Source: Blastococcus sp. PRF04-17 (GTDB lineage: Bacteria > Actinomycetota > Actinomycetes > Mycobacteriales > Geodermatophilaceae). From it: DNA of 64,000 bases. The notes under the pieces are model-generated. The model saw nothing but the letters and a program-made list of their open reading frames with translations, was not told the DNA's origin and did no database searches. This document shows positions 1 to 7,945 of this stretch, piece after piece. The position numbers and the translations under genes are program-made. The stretch is from the NCBI RefSeq assembly GCF_023016265.1, contig NZ_CP095412.1, positions 1,550,001 through 1,614,000 on the forward strand, in the 5' to 3' direction. Position 1 is the first letter of the stretch; every line of letters begins with the position of its first letter.

Positions 1-26
1 CGTCACGTATTCCGAAGGAGTGCGCC

Positions 27-230
27 ATGGAGAATCCCGATGACCTGCTGACCACGGCCGAGGTTGCCCTGATCATGCGCTCGCCCGTCTCCACGCTGAG
101 GTACTGGCGGCACCTCGGCACCGGGCCGCACAGCTTCCGTGTGGGACGGCGCGTGGTCTACCGGCGCGCCGACGTGGCCGCGTGGCTACATGAGCAGTCG
201 CAAGCAGGGCGCGCCGAACGAGCGGGGTGA
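27..230 (+). CDS. Excisionase-like helix-turn-helix protein
   Basis: A 67-residue protein made almost entirely of a winged MerR/AlpA-type helix-turn-helix: a TTAEVALIM helix, then a recognition segment (STLRYWRHLGTGP), and a wing ending in RRADVAAWL. This is the fold of Xis/excisionase DNA-binding proteins that sit beside integrases in actinobacterial integrative elements. A strong AGGAG ribosome site precedes the ATG. It is followed on the same strand by an integrase remnant, which fits the usual xis-int order of such elements. Role in excision is inferred from family and context. Confidence 0.8.
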   Translation: MENPDDLLTTAEVALIMRSPVSTLRYWRHLGTGPHSFRVGRRVVYRRADVAAWLHEQSQAGRAERAG

Positions 231-244
231 GCGGTGTGAGTGAA

Positions 245-291
245 CGCCGCCCCGCCGTCGTGTCAGAACTTCACGGCGACGCAGCTCAGCG
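245..291 (+). repeat. Left copy of a 47-bp direct repeat
   Basis: This segment matches 6566-6612 in the same orientation, offset by 6321 bases, with roughly 85% identity by eye. Shared blocks include GCCCCGCCGTCGT, TTCACGGCGAC and CAGCTCAGCG. It lies 14 bases after the excisionase-like gene and before the integrase remnant. The two copies bracket the whole oxidoreductase cluster. Confidence 0.7.
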
Positions 292-358
292 TGGCCGGGC
301 CCACCGGCTACGAGCCACCGGCGCTGACTACGGCAGTCGATCGGTCTCCCCCTCCCCA

Positions 359-485
359 CTGGGCGGCTGGCGCGACCCCTCCAACACTCAGGCTGCCCTA
401 CGAGAAGCCTTCGCCACTGCTGGTTTCGACTGGGTCACCTCCCACGCGCTTCCGCAAGACCGTGGCCACCCTCTGAATCAGGCCG
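359..485 (+). pseudogene. Tyrosine integrase remnant
   Basis: Reading plus-strand frames gives RDPSN, then WVTSH, then after a frame change FRKTVATL, then LNQAG. These are the pieces around the catalytic HxxR box of a tyrosine recombinase and resemble the same part of the intact integrase at 6607-7857. There is no N-terminal domain, no first catalytic Arg and no H/Y box, and the frame is broken inside the HxxR box, so this is a dead fragment. Unlike the intact integrase it lacks the cysteine-containing insert before WVTSH. Confidence 0.65.
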
Positions 486-522
486 GTTCCCCCCGTGGCG
501 GTCTGCCCCCGGCCCGCGGCCG

Positions 523-1620
523 CTACGGCCGGTTCTTGGCGCGCACCGACTGCTGGACCCCACCCGAGACCTGGGTGAGGGCCTTCCGGACGGCGGGCAG
601 GACCTCGGTGGCGAGCAGTTCGATGGACCGGGCGGTGGCGGCGAAGGGCAGCCCGCCGAGGCCGATCTGGGCGAGGAACCGGTCGTGGCCGAGCAGCTCG
701 TGCTCCCACAGGATCTTGTCCACGATCTCGGCCGGGCTGCCGGCGAACAGCGCGCCGTGCGGGCCGGCCCACTGCTCGAACGCCTCCCGAGGCAGGGCGC
801 GCCCCCGGGCGCTGGGCATGTTGTCGCCGATGTAGCGGGAGTAGTACGGGTAGAACGTCTCGCGCGCCCCCTGCGAGGTGGGCTCGGCGTAGAAGTGGCT
901 GGTCACCCCGATGCGGGTGTCCGCGGCCGGGGCCGCGTGGTCCGCGGCGGTGCGCCGGTAGAGCTCGGCGAGCGGCACGAAGCGCTCCGGCGCCCCGAGG
1001 ATGGCCAGGTAGAGCGGCAACCCGTGCCGTCCGGCCCGCACCACGCTGGCGGGCGTCCCGCCGACGGCGACCCACACGGGCAGCTGCTCCTGCACCGGCC
1101 GGGGATGGATGCCGGCGTCGTGCAGCGGCGCACGGTGCCGCCCGGACCAGGTCACCTTCTCCTGCCGGTCGAGCGCCACCAGCAGCTCGAGCTTCTCGTC
1201 GAACAGCGACTCGTAGTCGGCGAGGTCGTGGCCGAACAGCGGGAACGACTCGGTGTAGGCGCCGCGGCCGGCGGTGATCTCGGCGCGGCCACCGGAGATG
1301 AGGTCGACGGCGGTGAAGTCCTCGAAGACCTTCACCGGATCCGCCGTCGACAGCACGGTGACGGTGCTGGTCAGCCGGATGCGCTCGGTGGCCTGCGCGA
1401 CCGCGGCGAGCACGACCGGCGGTGAGGCGATGGCGAAGTCGGGGCGGTGGTGCTCGCCGACGCCGAAGACGTCGAGCCCGGCCTGGTCGGCCAGGACGGC
1501 GAGGTCGATGAACTCGCGCAGCCGGATGGCCGGGTCGAGGGGGCGGCCGGTGGCGGGGTCTGCGGTGATCTCGCCGAAGGTGAACAACCCGATCTCGAAC
1601 GGGTTCGGCTGCGGGGTCAT
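523..1620 (-). CDS. LLM-class flavin-dependent oxidoreductase
   Basis: A 365-residue luciferase-like monooxygenase: EIGLFTFGEI start, GLDVFGVGEHHRPDF active-site region near residue 50, then STVTVLSTADPVKVFEDFTAVDLISGGR and the barrel end with VGGTPASVVRAG. It should use reduced flavin (FMN or F420 type not decidable here) on an unknown substrate. The ATG at 1618-1620 is chosen because family homology begins there and a GAGGTGCCC ribosome site precedes it; the open frame upstream is unrelated to the family. Last gene of a seven-gene minus-strand cluster with a ring-cleavage dioxygenase and a quinone-type regulator, suggesting aromatic or quinone turnover. Confidence 0.9.
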   Translation of the reverse strand: MTPQPNPFEIGLFTFGEITADPATGRPLDPAIRLREFIDLAVLADQAGLDVFGVGEHHRPDFAIASPPVVLAAVAQATERIRLTSTVTVLSTADPVKVFEDFTAVDLISGGRAEITAGRGAYTESFPLFGHDLADYESLFDEKLELLVALDRQEKVTWSGRHRAPLHDAGIHPRPVQEQLPVWVAVGGTPASVVRAGRHGLPLYLAILGAPERFVPLAELYRRTAADHAAPAADTRIGVTSHFYAEPTSQGARETFYPYYSRYIGDNMPSARGRALPREAFEQWAGPHGALFAGSPAEIVDKILWEHELLGHDRFLAQIGLGGLPFAATARSIELLATEVLPAVRKALTQVSGGVQQSVRAKNRP

Positions 1621-1742
1621 GGGCACCTCGGGTTGTCGTGGTCGGACCGGGTGGCGGGTGGGTCGAGGACGCGGCGTCTCCCCGGCCGGCCCCGCCGCCG
1701 CGAGGCGGACGGCGGGCCGGCAGCCGCGCGTGTCGGTCGTGC

Positions 1743-2648
1743 TCAGGCGGCCTGGAAGGACCGCCGGGAGAAGCCGACGGAGTAGCCGTCCAGCGTCGTG
1801 ACCACGGGCGCGGTGGGGTCGGTGGCTGCGCCGAGGGTGACGAACAGCGGGGTGAAGTGCTCGACCGTCGGATGTGCGTAGGGCATGCCGGGGGCAGCGG
1901 TGCGGAACCGGGCCAGCTCGTCGACGGCGCCGCGGGCCAGCGCGTCGGCGGCCCAGGCGTCGAAGTCGGCCGACCAGCCGGGCACCTTGTTCTCGGTGAA
2001 CATCTCCCGGGTGAGGAAGGGCAGGCCGTGGGTCATGTGGCCCGAGCCGACCACGAGGACGCCCTGCTCGCGCAGCGGGCGCAGCCGCGTGCCGAGCGCC
2101 AGCAGCTGGTCGGGGTCGTCGGTGGGCAGGCTCAGCTGCAGCACCGGGACGTCGGCGGCCGGATACATGATCTTCAGCGGCACCCAGGCGCCGTGATCCA
2201 GGCCGCGGCGGGCGTGCTGGTGCACCTCCTGGGTGTCGGGCAACAGCGCGGCCACCTGGCGGGGCAGGTCCCCGGCGTCGGGGGTGTCGTAGCGGAACGT
2301 GTAGTACAGCGGGTCGAAGCCGCCGAAGTCGTAGACGAGCTCGTCGGGCCGGCTGGCGCTGACCGACAGCGGCGCGGACTCCCAGTGCGCGGACACGACG
2401 AGGATGGCCTTGGGCTTGGGCAGGTTGCGGGCCCAGTCGTGCAGCGGGTCGAGCCACTGGTCGTCCTCGAACGGCAGCGGGCCGCCGCCGTGGGACAGGT
2501 AGAGGCTGGGCAGCGGCCCGTCCGCCGACGTCCACAGCCGGTGCGGGGCAGCAGCCTCCGCCTCGGCGGCGCGGCGCAGGTGCGCGGAGAAGGGATGGGC
2601 GGCCGGGATCCGGGCGTCGGCGGCCGCGGTGGGGGCGGGGGTGGTCAT
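1743..2648 (-). CDS. Class III extradiol dioxygenase (DODA/YgiD-like)
   Basis: 301 residues of the LigB/4,5-DOPA extradiol dioxygenase family. Visible markers are SLYLSHGGGP near residue 50, the AILVVSAHWES segment, HGAWVPLKIMYP, the VVGSGHMTHGL loop, and a C-terminal VEHFTPLFVTLGA with the late His. The histidines in these blocks are the expected non-haem metal ligands. It probably opens catechol-type rings, but the substrate is unknown. Its start overlaps the stop of the DUF2218 gene by four bases, so the two are translationally coupled. Confidence 0.88.
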   Translation of the reverse strand: MTTPAPTAAADARIPAAHPFSAHLRRAAEAEAAAPHRLWTSADGPLPSLYLSHGGGPLPFEDDQWLDPLHDWARNLPKPKAILVVSAHWESAPLSVSASRPDELVYDFGGFDPLYYTFRYDTPDAGDLPRQVAALLPDTQEVHQHARRGLDHGAWVPLKIMYPAADVPVLQLSLPTDDPDQLLALGTRLRPLREQGVLVVGSGHMTHGLPFLTREMFTENKVPGWSADFDAWAADALARGAVDELARFRTAAPGMPYAHPTVEHFTPLFVTLGAATDPTAPVVTTLDGYSVGFSRRSFQAA

Positions 2649-3052
2649 GCGGACTCCTCGATGGAGATGGGGGCCGGGGCGCCGCCGGTGCGGACCCAGG
2701 TCACGGTGAGGGACTCGCGGTGGGCGAAGCGCTCCAGGTGGCTGCCGAGCACCTGCTCGGCGCGAGCGACGGACTCCTGGTCGTCGCCTGCCGTCAGGAG
2801 GGTGAGCACCCCGTCCCCGACGATGATCCAGGCGGTGGCCGCGCCGATCGCCGTGGTCGCCGGCGAGCTGGTCGCGTCGCCGGTGAAGGCGAGCTTGCGT
2901 CCGAGGTGGGAGATCAGCTGCTTGGCGTAGCGGGCAGCGGCGCCGGTCGTCACGTCGGCCCGGGAGCCGATCGGCCGGTCCTGGGCGGTGGCGCGATCCG
3001 CCGTCGCCTCTCCGGGCGTCGCCAGCGGCGCGGCAGGCGGGGTGCTGGACAT
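2645..3052 (-). CDS. DUF2218 domain protein
   Basis: 135 residues. The core matches DUF2218 proteins: RYAKQLISHLGRK, then GDGVLTLLTAGDDQESVARAEQVLGSHLERFAHRE. The function of this family is not established; members are often encoded with DoxX and extradiol dioxygenase genes, as here. The first 35 residues are low-complexity and probably disordered. GGAGGACCG precedes the ATG. Overlaps the dioxygenase by ATGA. Confidence 0.8.
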   Translation of the reverse strand: MSSTPPAAPLATPGEATADRATAQDRPIGSRADVTTGAAARYAKQLISHLGRKLAFTGDATSSPATTAIGAATAWIIVGDGVLTLLTAGDDQESVARAEQVLGSHLERFAHRESLTVTWVRTGGAPAPISIEESA

Positions 3053-3166
3053 CGGTCCTCCAGATGTGCCTAACGTCGAGGCAGGTGCGTGTGGTCTCTG
3101 CCGGCGGTACCGCCGGGCGGGCCGGGTGCTCGTCGGGGGCTGCCCGGCTCGCCGGGCGGCGCTGGG

Positions 3167-3604
3167 TCAGGCGCCGACAGGCTGGGCGGTGCGGCGGCGG
3201 CTGGCCAACAGATGATCGACGCTGAAGCGCCCGGCACCGACGGCGGCGAGAAGCAGGGCGGCCGCGCCGAGGACGAGAACGAGCTCGTAGCCGCCCTGCT
3301 CGACGAACAGCCCGGCGCCGGCGTGGACGAACACGAACGCGCCGACCATGTCGATCAGCAGCAACAACGCGGCCACGGGCACGGCCAGGCCGACGATGAG
3401 GGCGGCGCCGCCGACAAGCTCCACGAGCGCGGCGAACCAGGCGGCGGCCGAGGCTGCCGGCACGCCAACTGAATCGAAGAAGGCGGCGGTGCCGTCGATG
3501 CCGTTGGTGAACAGCTTCTGCCAGCCGTGAGCGAAGAACACCAGGCCGACGGCGATGCGGGCCAGGAGGACGGCGAGGTCACGGGCGGGAGCGGGGAAGG
3601 TCAT
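3167..3604 (-). CDS. DoxX-family membrane protein
   Basis: 145 residues with four predicted membrane segments: residues about 8-28 (LLARIAVGLVFFAHGWQKL), 45-70, 72-95 and 105-125. The GLVFFAHGWQKLF motif is typical of DoxX. In Bacillus subtilis a DoxX protein (MhqP) belongs to the quinone-responsive MhqR regulon; the same combination of DoxX, VOC dioxygenase, small esterase and MarR regulator here suggests an analogous role in tolerance to quinones or thiol-reactive compounds. The function of DoxX itself is not defined. Confidence 0.88.
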   Translation of the reverse strand: MTFPAPARDLAVLLARIAVGLVFFAHGWQKLFTNGIDGTAAFFDSVGVPAASAAAWFAALVELVGGAALIVGLAVPVAALLLLIDMVGAFVFVHAGAGLFVEQGGYELVLVLGAAALLLAAVGAGRFSVDHLLASRRRTAQPVGA

Positions 3605-3693
3605 GGTGGTCCTGTCGATGGTGGTGCGGGAAGGGATAGTGGTGCGGGACGTGGCTGTACCGGCCGGACGTCGGTGCCGGTGGCCGGGCGCGG

Positions 3694-4319
3694 TCAGCCG
3701 GTCCGGTCGGTGAGCCAGGCGGCGAGGGTGTCGACGTCGTCGCGGGTGAGGCCGTGCCCGCCCGGGGAGCGCCGGGCGGTCAGCTGCGCGCCGGAGTCGC
3801 CGTGCAGGTACTGCCAGGTGCGCGCCTGCAGCTCGACGGGGATCACCGCGTCGGCGTCCCCTTGCGCGACGAGGACCGGGACGCCGGTGAGTCGGCCGGG
3901 CGTCGTCGGCACGCCGGCGTCGAAGGGCAGGGTGGCGTACAGGGTCGCGAGCCCGGCGAACCTCGCGGGATCGTCCAGGACGACGCCGCCGGCGAAGGTC
4001 GCGCCGCCGCTGAACCCGGCGAGCACGATGGGGCGCCCCGCCGGGGCGACCCGGTCGAGCCAGGCCCGGAGCCAGGCGATGCCGTCGGCCAGGGACTCCG
4101 GGACGGGGCGCCCGATGCCGCGGTTGGCGAACCAGGCGTACCCGCTGCCCTCGGCGATCGGTGCCCGCACCGCGGCGTAGGCCGCCCGGCCGGCAGAAAA
4201 TCGACGAGGCCGATGATGTCGCGCTCGTCGGAGCCCCGGCCGTGCAGCAGCACGACCAGCGGCGCGTCCTGGTCCTCGGCGCCGCGCCAGAGGACGGTGG
4301 GCTCGGGGAACGCGGTCAT
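3694..4319 (-). CDS. MhqD-like alpha/beta hydrolase, frame broken
   Basis: A phospholipase/carboxylesterase-type hydrolase split over two frames. The N-terminal part (from the ATG at 4317-4319) reads VVLLHGRGSDERD; the C-terminal part carries the nucleophile elbow GFSGG, the acid region AQGDADAVIPV and the catalytic His in GGHGLTRDD, so all three triad regions exist. The span is 626 bases, 3n+2, and one missing base near 4180-4195 restores a continuous protein of about 208 residues. The start overlaps the VOC gene stop (ATGA). I favour a sequence error over a true pseudogene. Confidence 0.8.
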
Positions 4320-4834
4320 GCCCCGGCCACGTCGTGCTCGGTCACGATCCGGCCGGCGGTGCGTACCCCGGACCAGCGGGCGACCTCCGCGTCTAGGTCC
4401 AGGCGGTCGACCGGTGCGGAGTGCTCGTACTCGCCCCAGTCCGCCCGGGGGAGCATCCACATGATCTCGAACTCGTTGCCGTCGGGGTCGGCGCCATAGA
4501 CGCTCTTGGTGGCGCCGTGGCTGGACTCGCCGGTGTACGCGCCGGCGTCCTGAAGACGCTGGCGGAACTCGGCCAGCTCGTCGACGGTGTCCAGCTGCCA
4601 GGCCAGGTGGTAGAGGCCCACGCCGCGGCGACGCGGCCCGGCGGCCGACCCGAGGCCGAACAAGCCCAGGTCGTGGTGGTTGCCAGAGCGGGGCAGTCGG
4701 AGGAACGCGGCGTTGAACCGCTCCTCGCGGGTAACCAGCTCCATGCCGAACACCTCGCCGTAGAAGCGGACCGACCGGTCGAGGTCGGCCACGTAGAGCA
4801 CGGCGTGGTTGAGGCGGACGGGCGACGCGGTCAT
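4316..4834 (-). CDS. VOC-family dioxygenase/glyoxalase-like protein
   Basis: 172 residues: NHAVLYVADLDRSVRFYGEVFGM opens the first beta-alpha module and YHLAWQLDTVDEL the second, followed by DPDGNEFEIMW with the metal-ligand Glu. This is the vicinal-oxygen-chelate fold of extradiol dioxygenases and glyoxalases, comparable to MhqA/MhqO-type proteins. The ATG at 4832-4834 is the family start; an in-frame upstream extension would add a Pro-Ser tail coded by the 36-base repeat and is judged non-native. Coupled by ATGA overlap to the downstream hydrolase. Confidence 0.85.
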   Translation of the reverse strand: MTASPVRLNHAVLYVADLDRSVRFYGEVFGMELVTREERFNAAFLRLPRSGNHHDLGLFGLGSAAGPRRRGVGLYHLAWQLDTVDELAEFRQRLQDAGAYTGESSHGATKSVYGADPDGNEFEIMWMLPRADWGEYEHSAPVDRLDLDAEVARWSGVRTAGRIVTEHDVAGA

Positions 4835-4850
4835 GGTGTGCCTCCAGGGC

Positions 4851-4941
4851 GAGGGCGAGGGCGAGGACGAGGGCGAGGGTGAAAGCGAGGGCGAGGGCGA
4901 GGACGAGGGCGAGGGTGAAAGCGAGGGCGAGGGCGAGGGCG
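4851..4941 (+). repeat. 36-bp tandem repeat upstream of the VOC gene
   Basis: Two identical 36-base units (4851-4886 and 4887-4922) and a partial third, built from GAGGGC-type hexamers with one GGTGAAAGC interruption per unit. On the minus strand it is in frame with the VOC gene and would code alternating Pro and Ser. It starts about 15 bases upstream of the chosen VOC start, so copy number could alter the leader or an N-terminal extension. Confidence 0.85.
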
Positions 4942-5047
4942 CGGGATGCACCGAGGCGGAGGGGTCGCCGAGCGACGGGCGGGGCGGCGAGACCGGAAGG
5001 CGTTCACCGCCCCGCGCGCCGTCGGCGATCAGGGGAAGGGGCGGTCG

Positions 5048-5626
5048 TCAGGCGATGACGGCGAACCCGCCGGTCCAGGCGATCTTCTCGCCGGCAGCCA
5101 GGGTGAGCTGCAGGAAGCCCAGCGCCTCGAGCTCGCGGGCGCGGCGCAGTGAGCCGGCGTCGATGGCGCGCACGCCCCCGGCGGTGACGATGCCGGCCAG
5201 CAGCGACTTGGCGTCGGCGTCGTCTCCCGCGATCAGCACTGTGGTGGGCTGCTGCCCGCCGACCGTGCCCGACGCCAGGGTGGCGGCGAAGGTGGTGTTG
5301 AACGCCTTCACCACGCGCGACTGCGGCAGGGCCGCGGCGATCTCGGCGGCGGCGGAGCTGTCGGCCGGAACGACGAGGGAGTCGAAGGTCTCGAAGTTCA
5401 GCGGGTTGGTGATGTCGACGACGACCTTGCCGGCGAACTGGTCGCCGCGCTGGGCGACGATGCCGGCGATCGCGCCGTAGGGAACGGCGAGGACCACCAC
5501 GTCGCCGGTGACGGGCTTGGCGGTGTCGTTCTCACCGAGCAACTCGACGGTGTTGCCGCCCTTGCCGACGATGCCGGCGATGGCCTGTCCCATGTTGCCG
5601 GTGCCGATGATGCTGACGTGTGCCAT
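5048..5626 (-). CDS. NADPH-dependent F420 reductase-like protein
   Basis: 192 residues. The Rossmann motif IIGTGNMGQAIAGI opens the protein, followed by VVVLAVPYGAI, the DITNPLN motif and VVKAFNTTFA, all typical of the F420H2:NADP oxidoreductase/NADP-oxidoreductase coenzyme F420-dependent family. A strong GGAGGA site precedes the ATG. It is divergently transcribed from the MarR gene, across two palindromic sites, and is the first gene of the minus-strand cluster, so it is the likely direct target of that regulator. The redox partner cannot be told from sequence. Confidence 0.85.
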   Translation of the reverse strand: MAHVSIIGTGNMGQAIAGIVGKGGNTVELLGENDTAKPVTGDVVVLAVPYGAIAGIVAQRGDQFAGKVVVDITNPLNFETFDSLVVPADSSAAAEIAAALPQSRVVKAFNTTFAATLASGTVGGQQPTTVLIAGDDADAKSLLAGIVTAGGVRAIDAGSLRRARELEALGFLQLTLAAGEKIAWTGGFAVIA

Positions 5627-5648
5627 GACGGTTCCTCCAGGATGATTT

Positions 5649-5662
5649 GTTGTAGCGACAAC
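5649..5662. promoter_or_regulatory. Probable MarR operator 1
   Basis: The palindrome GTTGTAGCGACAAC has perfect GTTGT/ACAAC arms. It sits just upstream of the reductase ribosome site in the divergent intergenic region, next to a MarR-type gene, and shares its arms with the site at 5686-5696. Operator role is inferred. Confidence 0.6.
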
Positions 5663-5685
5663 GTTCATCTCATGTGAGCGTACTT

Positions 5686-5696
5686 GTTGCGACAAC
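5686..5696. promoter_or_regulatory. Probable MarR operator 2
   Basis: The sequence GTTGCGACAAC repeats the GTTG/CAAC arms of the first site, with centres about 36 bases apart. It lies between the two divergent coding starts, in a place suited to repress both. Confidence 0.55.
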
Positions 5697-5718
5697 CATT
5701 CCGGGTGAGGATGTGACC

Positions 5719-6273
5719 GTGGACACTCCCTGGCTCGACCGGCGTCAGCTGCGCGCGTGGATACGGATACGCGGCGTGCTCGAGCTCCTGCCCGGCGTGC
5801 TCGACGTCCAGCTGCGACGAGACGCCGACATCACCGAGTTCGAGTACTACGTGCTGGCGATGCTCTCCGAGGCGCCCGGTCGCACGCTGCGGATGACCGA
5901 ACTGGCCCGGCAGACCAACGCCACGCTGCCCCGGCTCTCCCACGTGATCGACCGGCTGGAAGGCCGCGGCCTGGTCGAGCGCTTCCGCTGTCCGGAGGAC
6001 CGGCGAGCGACCAACGCCCGGTTGACCGACGCGGGGTGGGCCAAGGTGCAGGAGGCCGCTCCCGGCCATGTGGTCAACGTGCGGCAGCACGTCATAGACG
6101 CCCTCAGCGACGAGCAGATCGACCAGTTGGCCGAGATCGGCGACGCCATTCTGGGCAGACTGGACCCGTCGGGGGCGATGGCCGCGACGTACACCCGCTA
6201 CGACGAGGCACCGAGCCCCGAACCCCGGAACAGGCCGGCGCCGGATGACGGCGACATCCGCCGTCCCGCCTGA
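5719..6273 (+). CDS. MarR-family transcriptional regulator
   Basis: 184 residues. The winged helix is clear: EYYVLAMLSEAPGRTLRMTELARQTNATLPRLSHVIDRLEGRGLVERFRCPEDRRATNARLTDAG, with the DRR wing characteristic of MarR. GTG at 5719 is preferred because GTGAGG lies eight bases before it; the GTG at 5674 would place the second palindrome inside the coding region. MarR proteins of the MhqR/YodB class repress quinone-detoxification genes and release DNA on modification or ligand binding. Here it faces the reductase-dioxygenase-hydrolase operon. The inducer is not known. Confidence 0.87.
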   Translation: MDTPWLDRRQLRAWIRIRGVLELLPGVLDVQLRRDADITEFEYYVLAMLSEAPGRTLRMTELARQTNATLPRLSHVIDRLEGRGLVERFRCPEDRRATNARLTDAGWAKVQEAAPGHVVNVRQHVIDALSDEQIDQLAEIGDAILGRLDPSGAMAATYTRYDEAPSPEPRNRPAPDDGDIRRPA

Positions 6274-6565
6274 CCGGCCAGCTGGGGCCTTCGGCGAAGT
6301 CGGCCGGTGTGCTGTCGGAAAGCACCCTTGAGGCATTCCCGCGATGCGTGGCCACGCTCGCCAGGTCGGCGCTCTTTGAAGTGCCGTTGCGCGGCAGCGA
6401 CGGCAGATGCACCCGCCCCGGGTGAGCGGGGCGCCTCCGTCCTGCTCCCGTGGCCATGACGGAGTCGCTGCCGGTGCTGTTGGTGCGCCGGGCCCACCTG
6501 TTGGCCCCCGGCGAGCCATCCCGGCGGGCACATGGCGCGGGGAGGGTCGGAACGGCGTCCGGGCC
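6274..6565. other. Intergenic, no gene seen
   Basis: Between the MarR gene and the right direct repeat. I see no convincing coding region, RNA or hairpin. It holds the 3' flank of the integrase side of the island. Confidence 0.5.
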
Positions 6566-6612
6566 CGGCGCCCCGCCGTCGTACCAGGAGTTCACGGCGA
6601 CACAGCTCAGCG
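6566..6612 (+). repeat. Right copy of a 47-bp direct repeat
   Basis: Partner of 245-291, same orientation. Its end overlaps the stop codon and last codons of the minus-strand integrase gene, so this copy lies at the 3' end of an integrase while the left copy lies just before an integrase remnant. Confidence 0.7.
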
Positions 6613-7857
6613 GTTCAGCACCTTCGCCGCCTCGGCGCTCACGACCTGCCGGCCGAAGTAGACATCGAGCGTCATCGACGGGTTGGCGTGCCCCAACTGG
6701 TCGGCCACCTGGCGCGGGCTGAGGCCGGCCTCGTCGAGGCGCGTGGCGACGGTCTTGCGGAAGGTGTGCGAGGTGACCCACGACCAGGGCCCCTCCTCGC
6801 AGCGGATGCGCCGCCCGCCTGCCCCGGCCCTGAAGGAGCCATCCTCGTCGAGCTGATAGCCCGTTCTGCCGCAGGTCTCGCACTCGAACGAATCGAGCAA
6901 CTGGCGGAGGTCTCCTGAGACGTTCGACGGATCCCGCAGAACGCCGGTCAGTGGCGGAGGGAAGACAACCTGAGCGTCCCTCTGCCGGCGCAGGTTCGCC
7001 CGCCGCGCCTCCAACATGCGGACGGCGAAGTCAGGGAGCGCGATGATCCGCCAGCCGGCGGTGGTCTTCGGCCGCGGCTGGACCATCAGCCCGGCCCCTG
7101 GAACGCGGACCACGGTGGCGTTCACCTCCCATGTCCCGGCCCCGAGGTCGAGGATCGGCTTGCCGTCGCCGTTGGTCCCGTACCGCAGGGCCAGCGCTTC
7201 ACCGATCCGACAGCCGGTGGCGAGCATCCAGTCGACGAGGTCGGGCAGGTCGAGCTCGACCGCGCGGTCACTGGTCCGGAACAGCTTGACGAGTCGTCCG
7301 GTCTCTGCCGCCGTGAGTGCGCGCGGCGCGCCTTTACCACTGCTGATCTTGGCGGTCGAGTCGCGCACCGGATTCACCGCGATCGCGCCGTCCTGGATCG
7401 CCAGTGCGAACATCCCGGAGAGGCACGCCCGCGCTGTCTTGGCCGCACCCGGTCCGCTGCTCTTGGCGATGGCGGACAGCGCCCGGCTCACCACGCCGGT
7501 AGTCACCTCGCGGACGCATAGTCGACCGAGGGCCGGCTTGACCTGCTTCCTGACCACCGACCGGTAGGTGCGCATAGTGCCGGTCGACCAGCCCTGGTCG
7601 GCCTCCAACCAGGCATCGGCCAACGCGTCGATCCTGGTCGCTCCGGTGACCACCTTGCCACCACCGAGACCCTGGCGGTTGGTCAACTCGGCCTTGAGCG
7701 CACGCTCAGCAGCCGCCCGCGACCGCCCGACCTTCGTCACCATCCGGATGCGACCGTCAAAGTCACGGAATCTGGTCCGCGCCTGCGTCTCGCCGCTGGG
7801 CTGCTCGACGAAGTATACCCTGCCGTACGTCCCTACGGGCTGCGGGGGCCGTCCCAC
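6607..7857 (-). CDS. Tyrosine site-specific recombinase (integrase)
   Basis: 416 residues with an N-terminal arm-binding/SAM-like region (residues about 75-170) and a catalytic domain holding Arg217 (ATGCRIGEAL), His364 and Arg367 (HTFRKT), His390 (LGHANPS) and nucleophile Tyr400 (LDVYFGR). All core catalytic residues are present. An insert of about 30 residues with CETC at 326-329 and Cys353 lies between the first Arg and the HxxR box. The GTG start is about 90 bases from the 3' end of tRNA-Asn, the classic layout of an element integrated at a tRNA. Confidence 0.93.
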   Translation of the reverse strand: MGRPPQPVGTYGRVYFVEQPSGETQARTRFRDFDGRIRMVTKVGRSRAAAERALKAELTNRQGLGGGKVVTGATRIDALADAWLEADQGWSTGTMRTYRSVVRKQVKPALGRLCVREVTTGVVSRALSAIAKSSGPGAAKTARACLSGMFALAIQDGAIAVNPVRDSTAKISSGKGAPRALTAAETGRLVKLFRTSDRAVELDLPDLVDWMLATGCRIGEALALRYGTNGDGKPILDLGAGTWEVNATVVRVPGAGLMVQPRPKTTAGWRIIALPDFAVRMLEARRANLRRQRDAQVVFPPPLTGVLRDPSNVSGDLRQLLDSFECETCGRTGYQLDEDGSFRAGAGGRRIRCEEGPWSWVTSHTFRKTVATRLDEAGLSPRQVADQLGHANPSMTLDVYFGRQVVSAEAAKVLNR

Positions 7858-7869
7858 GGCGACACCATC

Positions 7870-7888
7870 CTCACCAGTTTCTGGTGAG
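7870..7888. promoter_or_regulatory. Perfect inverted repeat upstream of the integrase
   Basis: CTCACCAG, a TTT spacer, then CTGGTGAG. It lies 13 bases upstream of the integrase start and between it and tRNA-Asn, a location suited to an operator for integrase expression or an arm-type site of the attachment region. Confidence 0.5.
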
Positions 7889-7945
7889 TAAATGATGCAT
7901 CCTTCGAGGCCAACTCGCTAGGGGCGGGCAAACCTGCTGGTCAAG

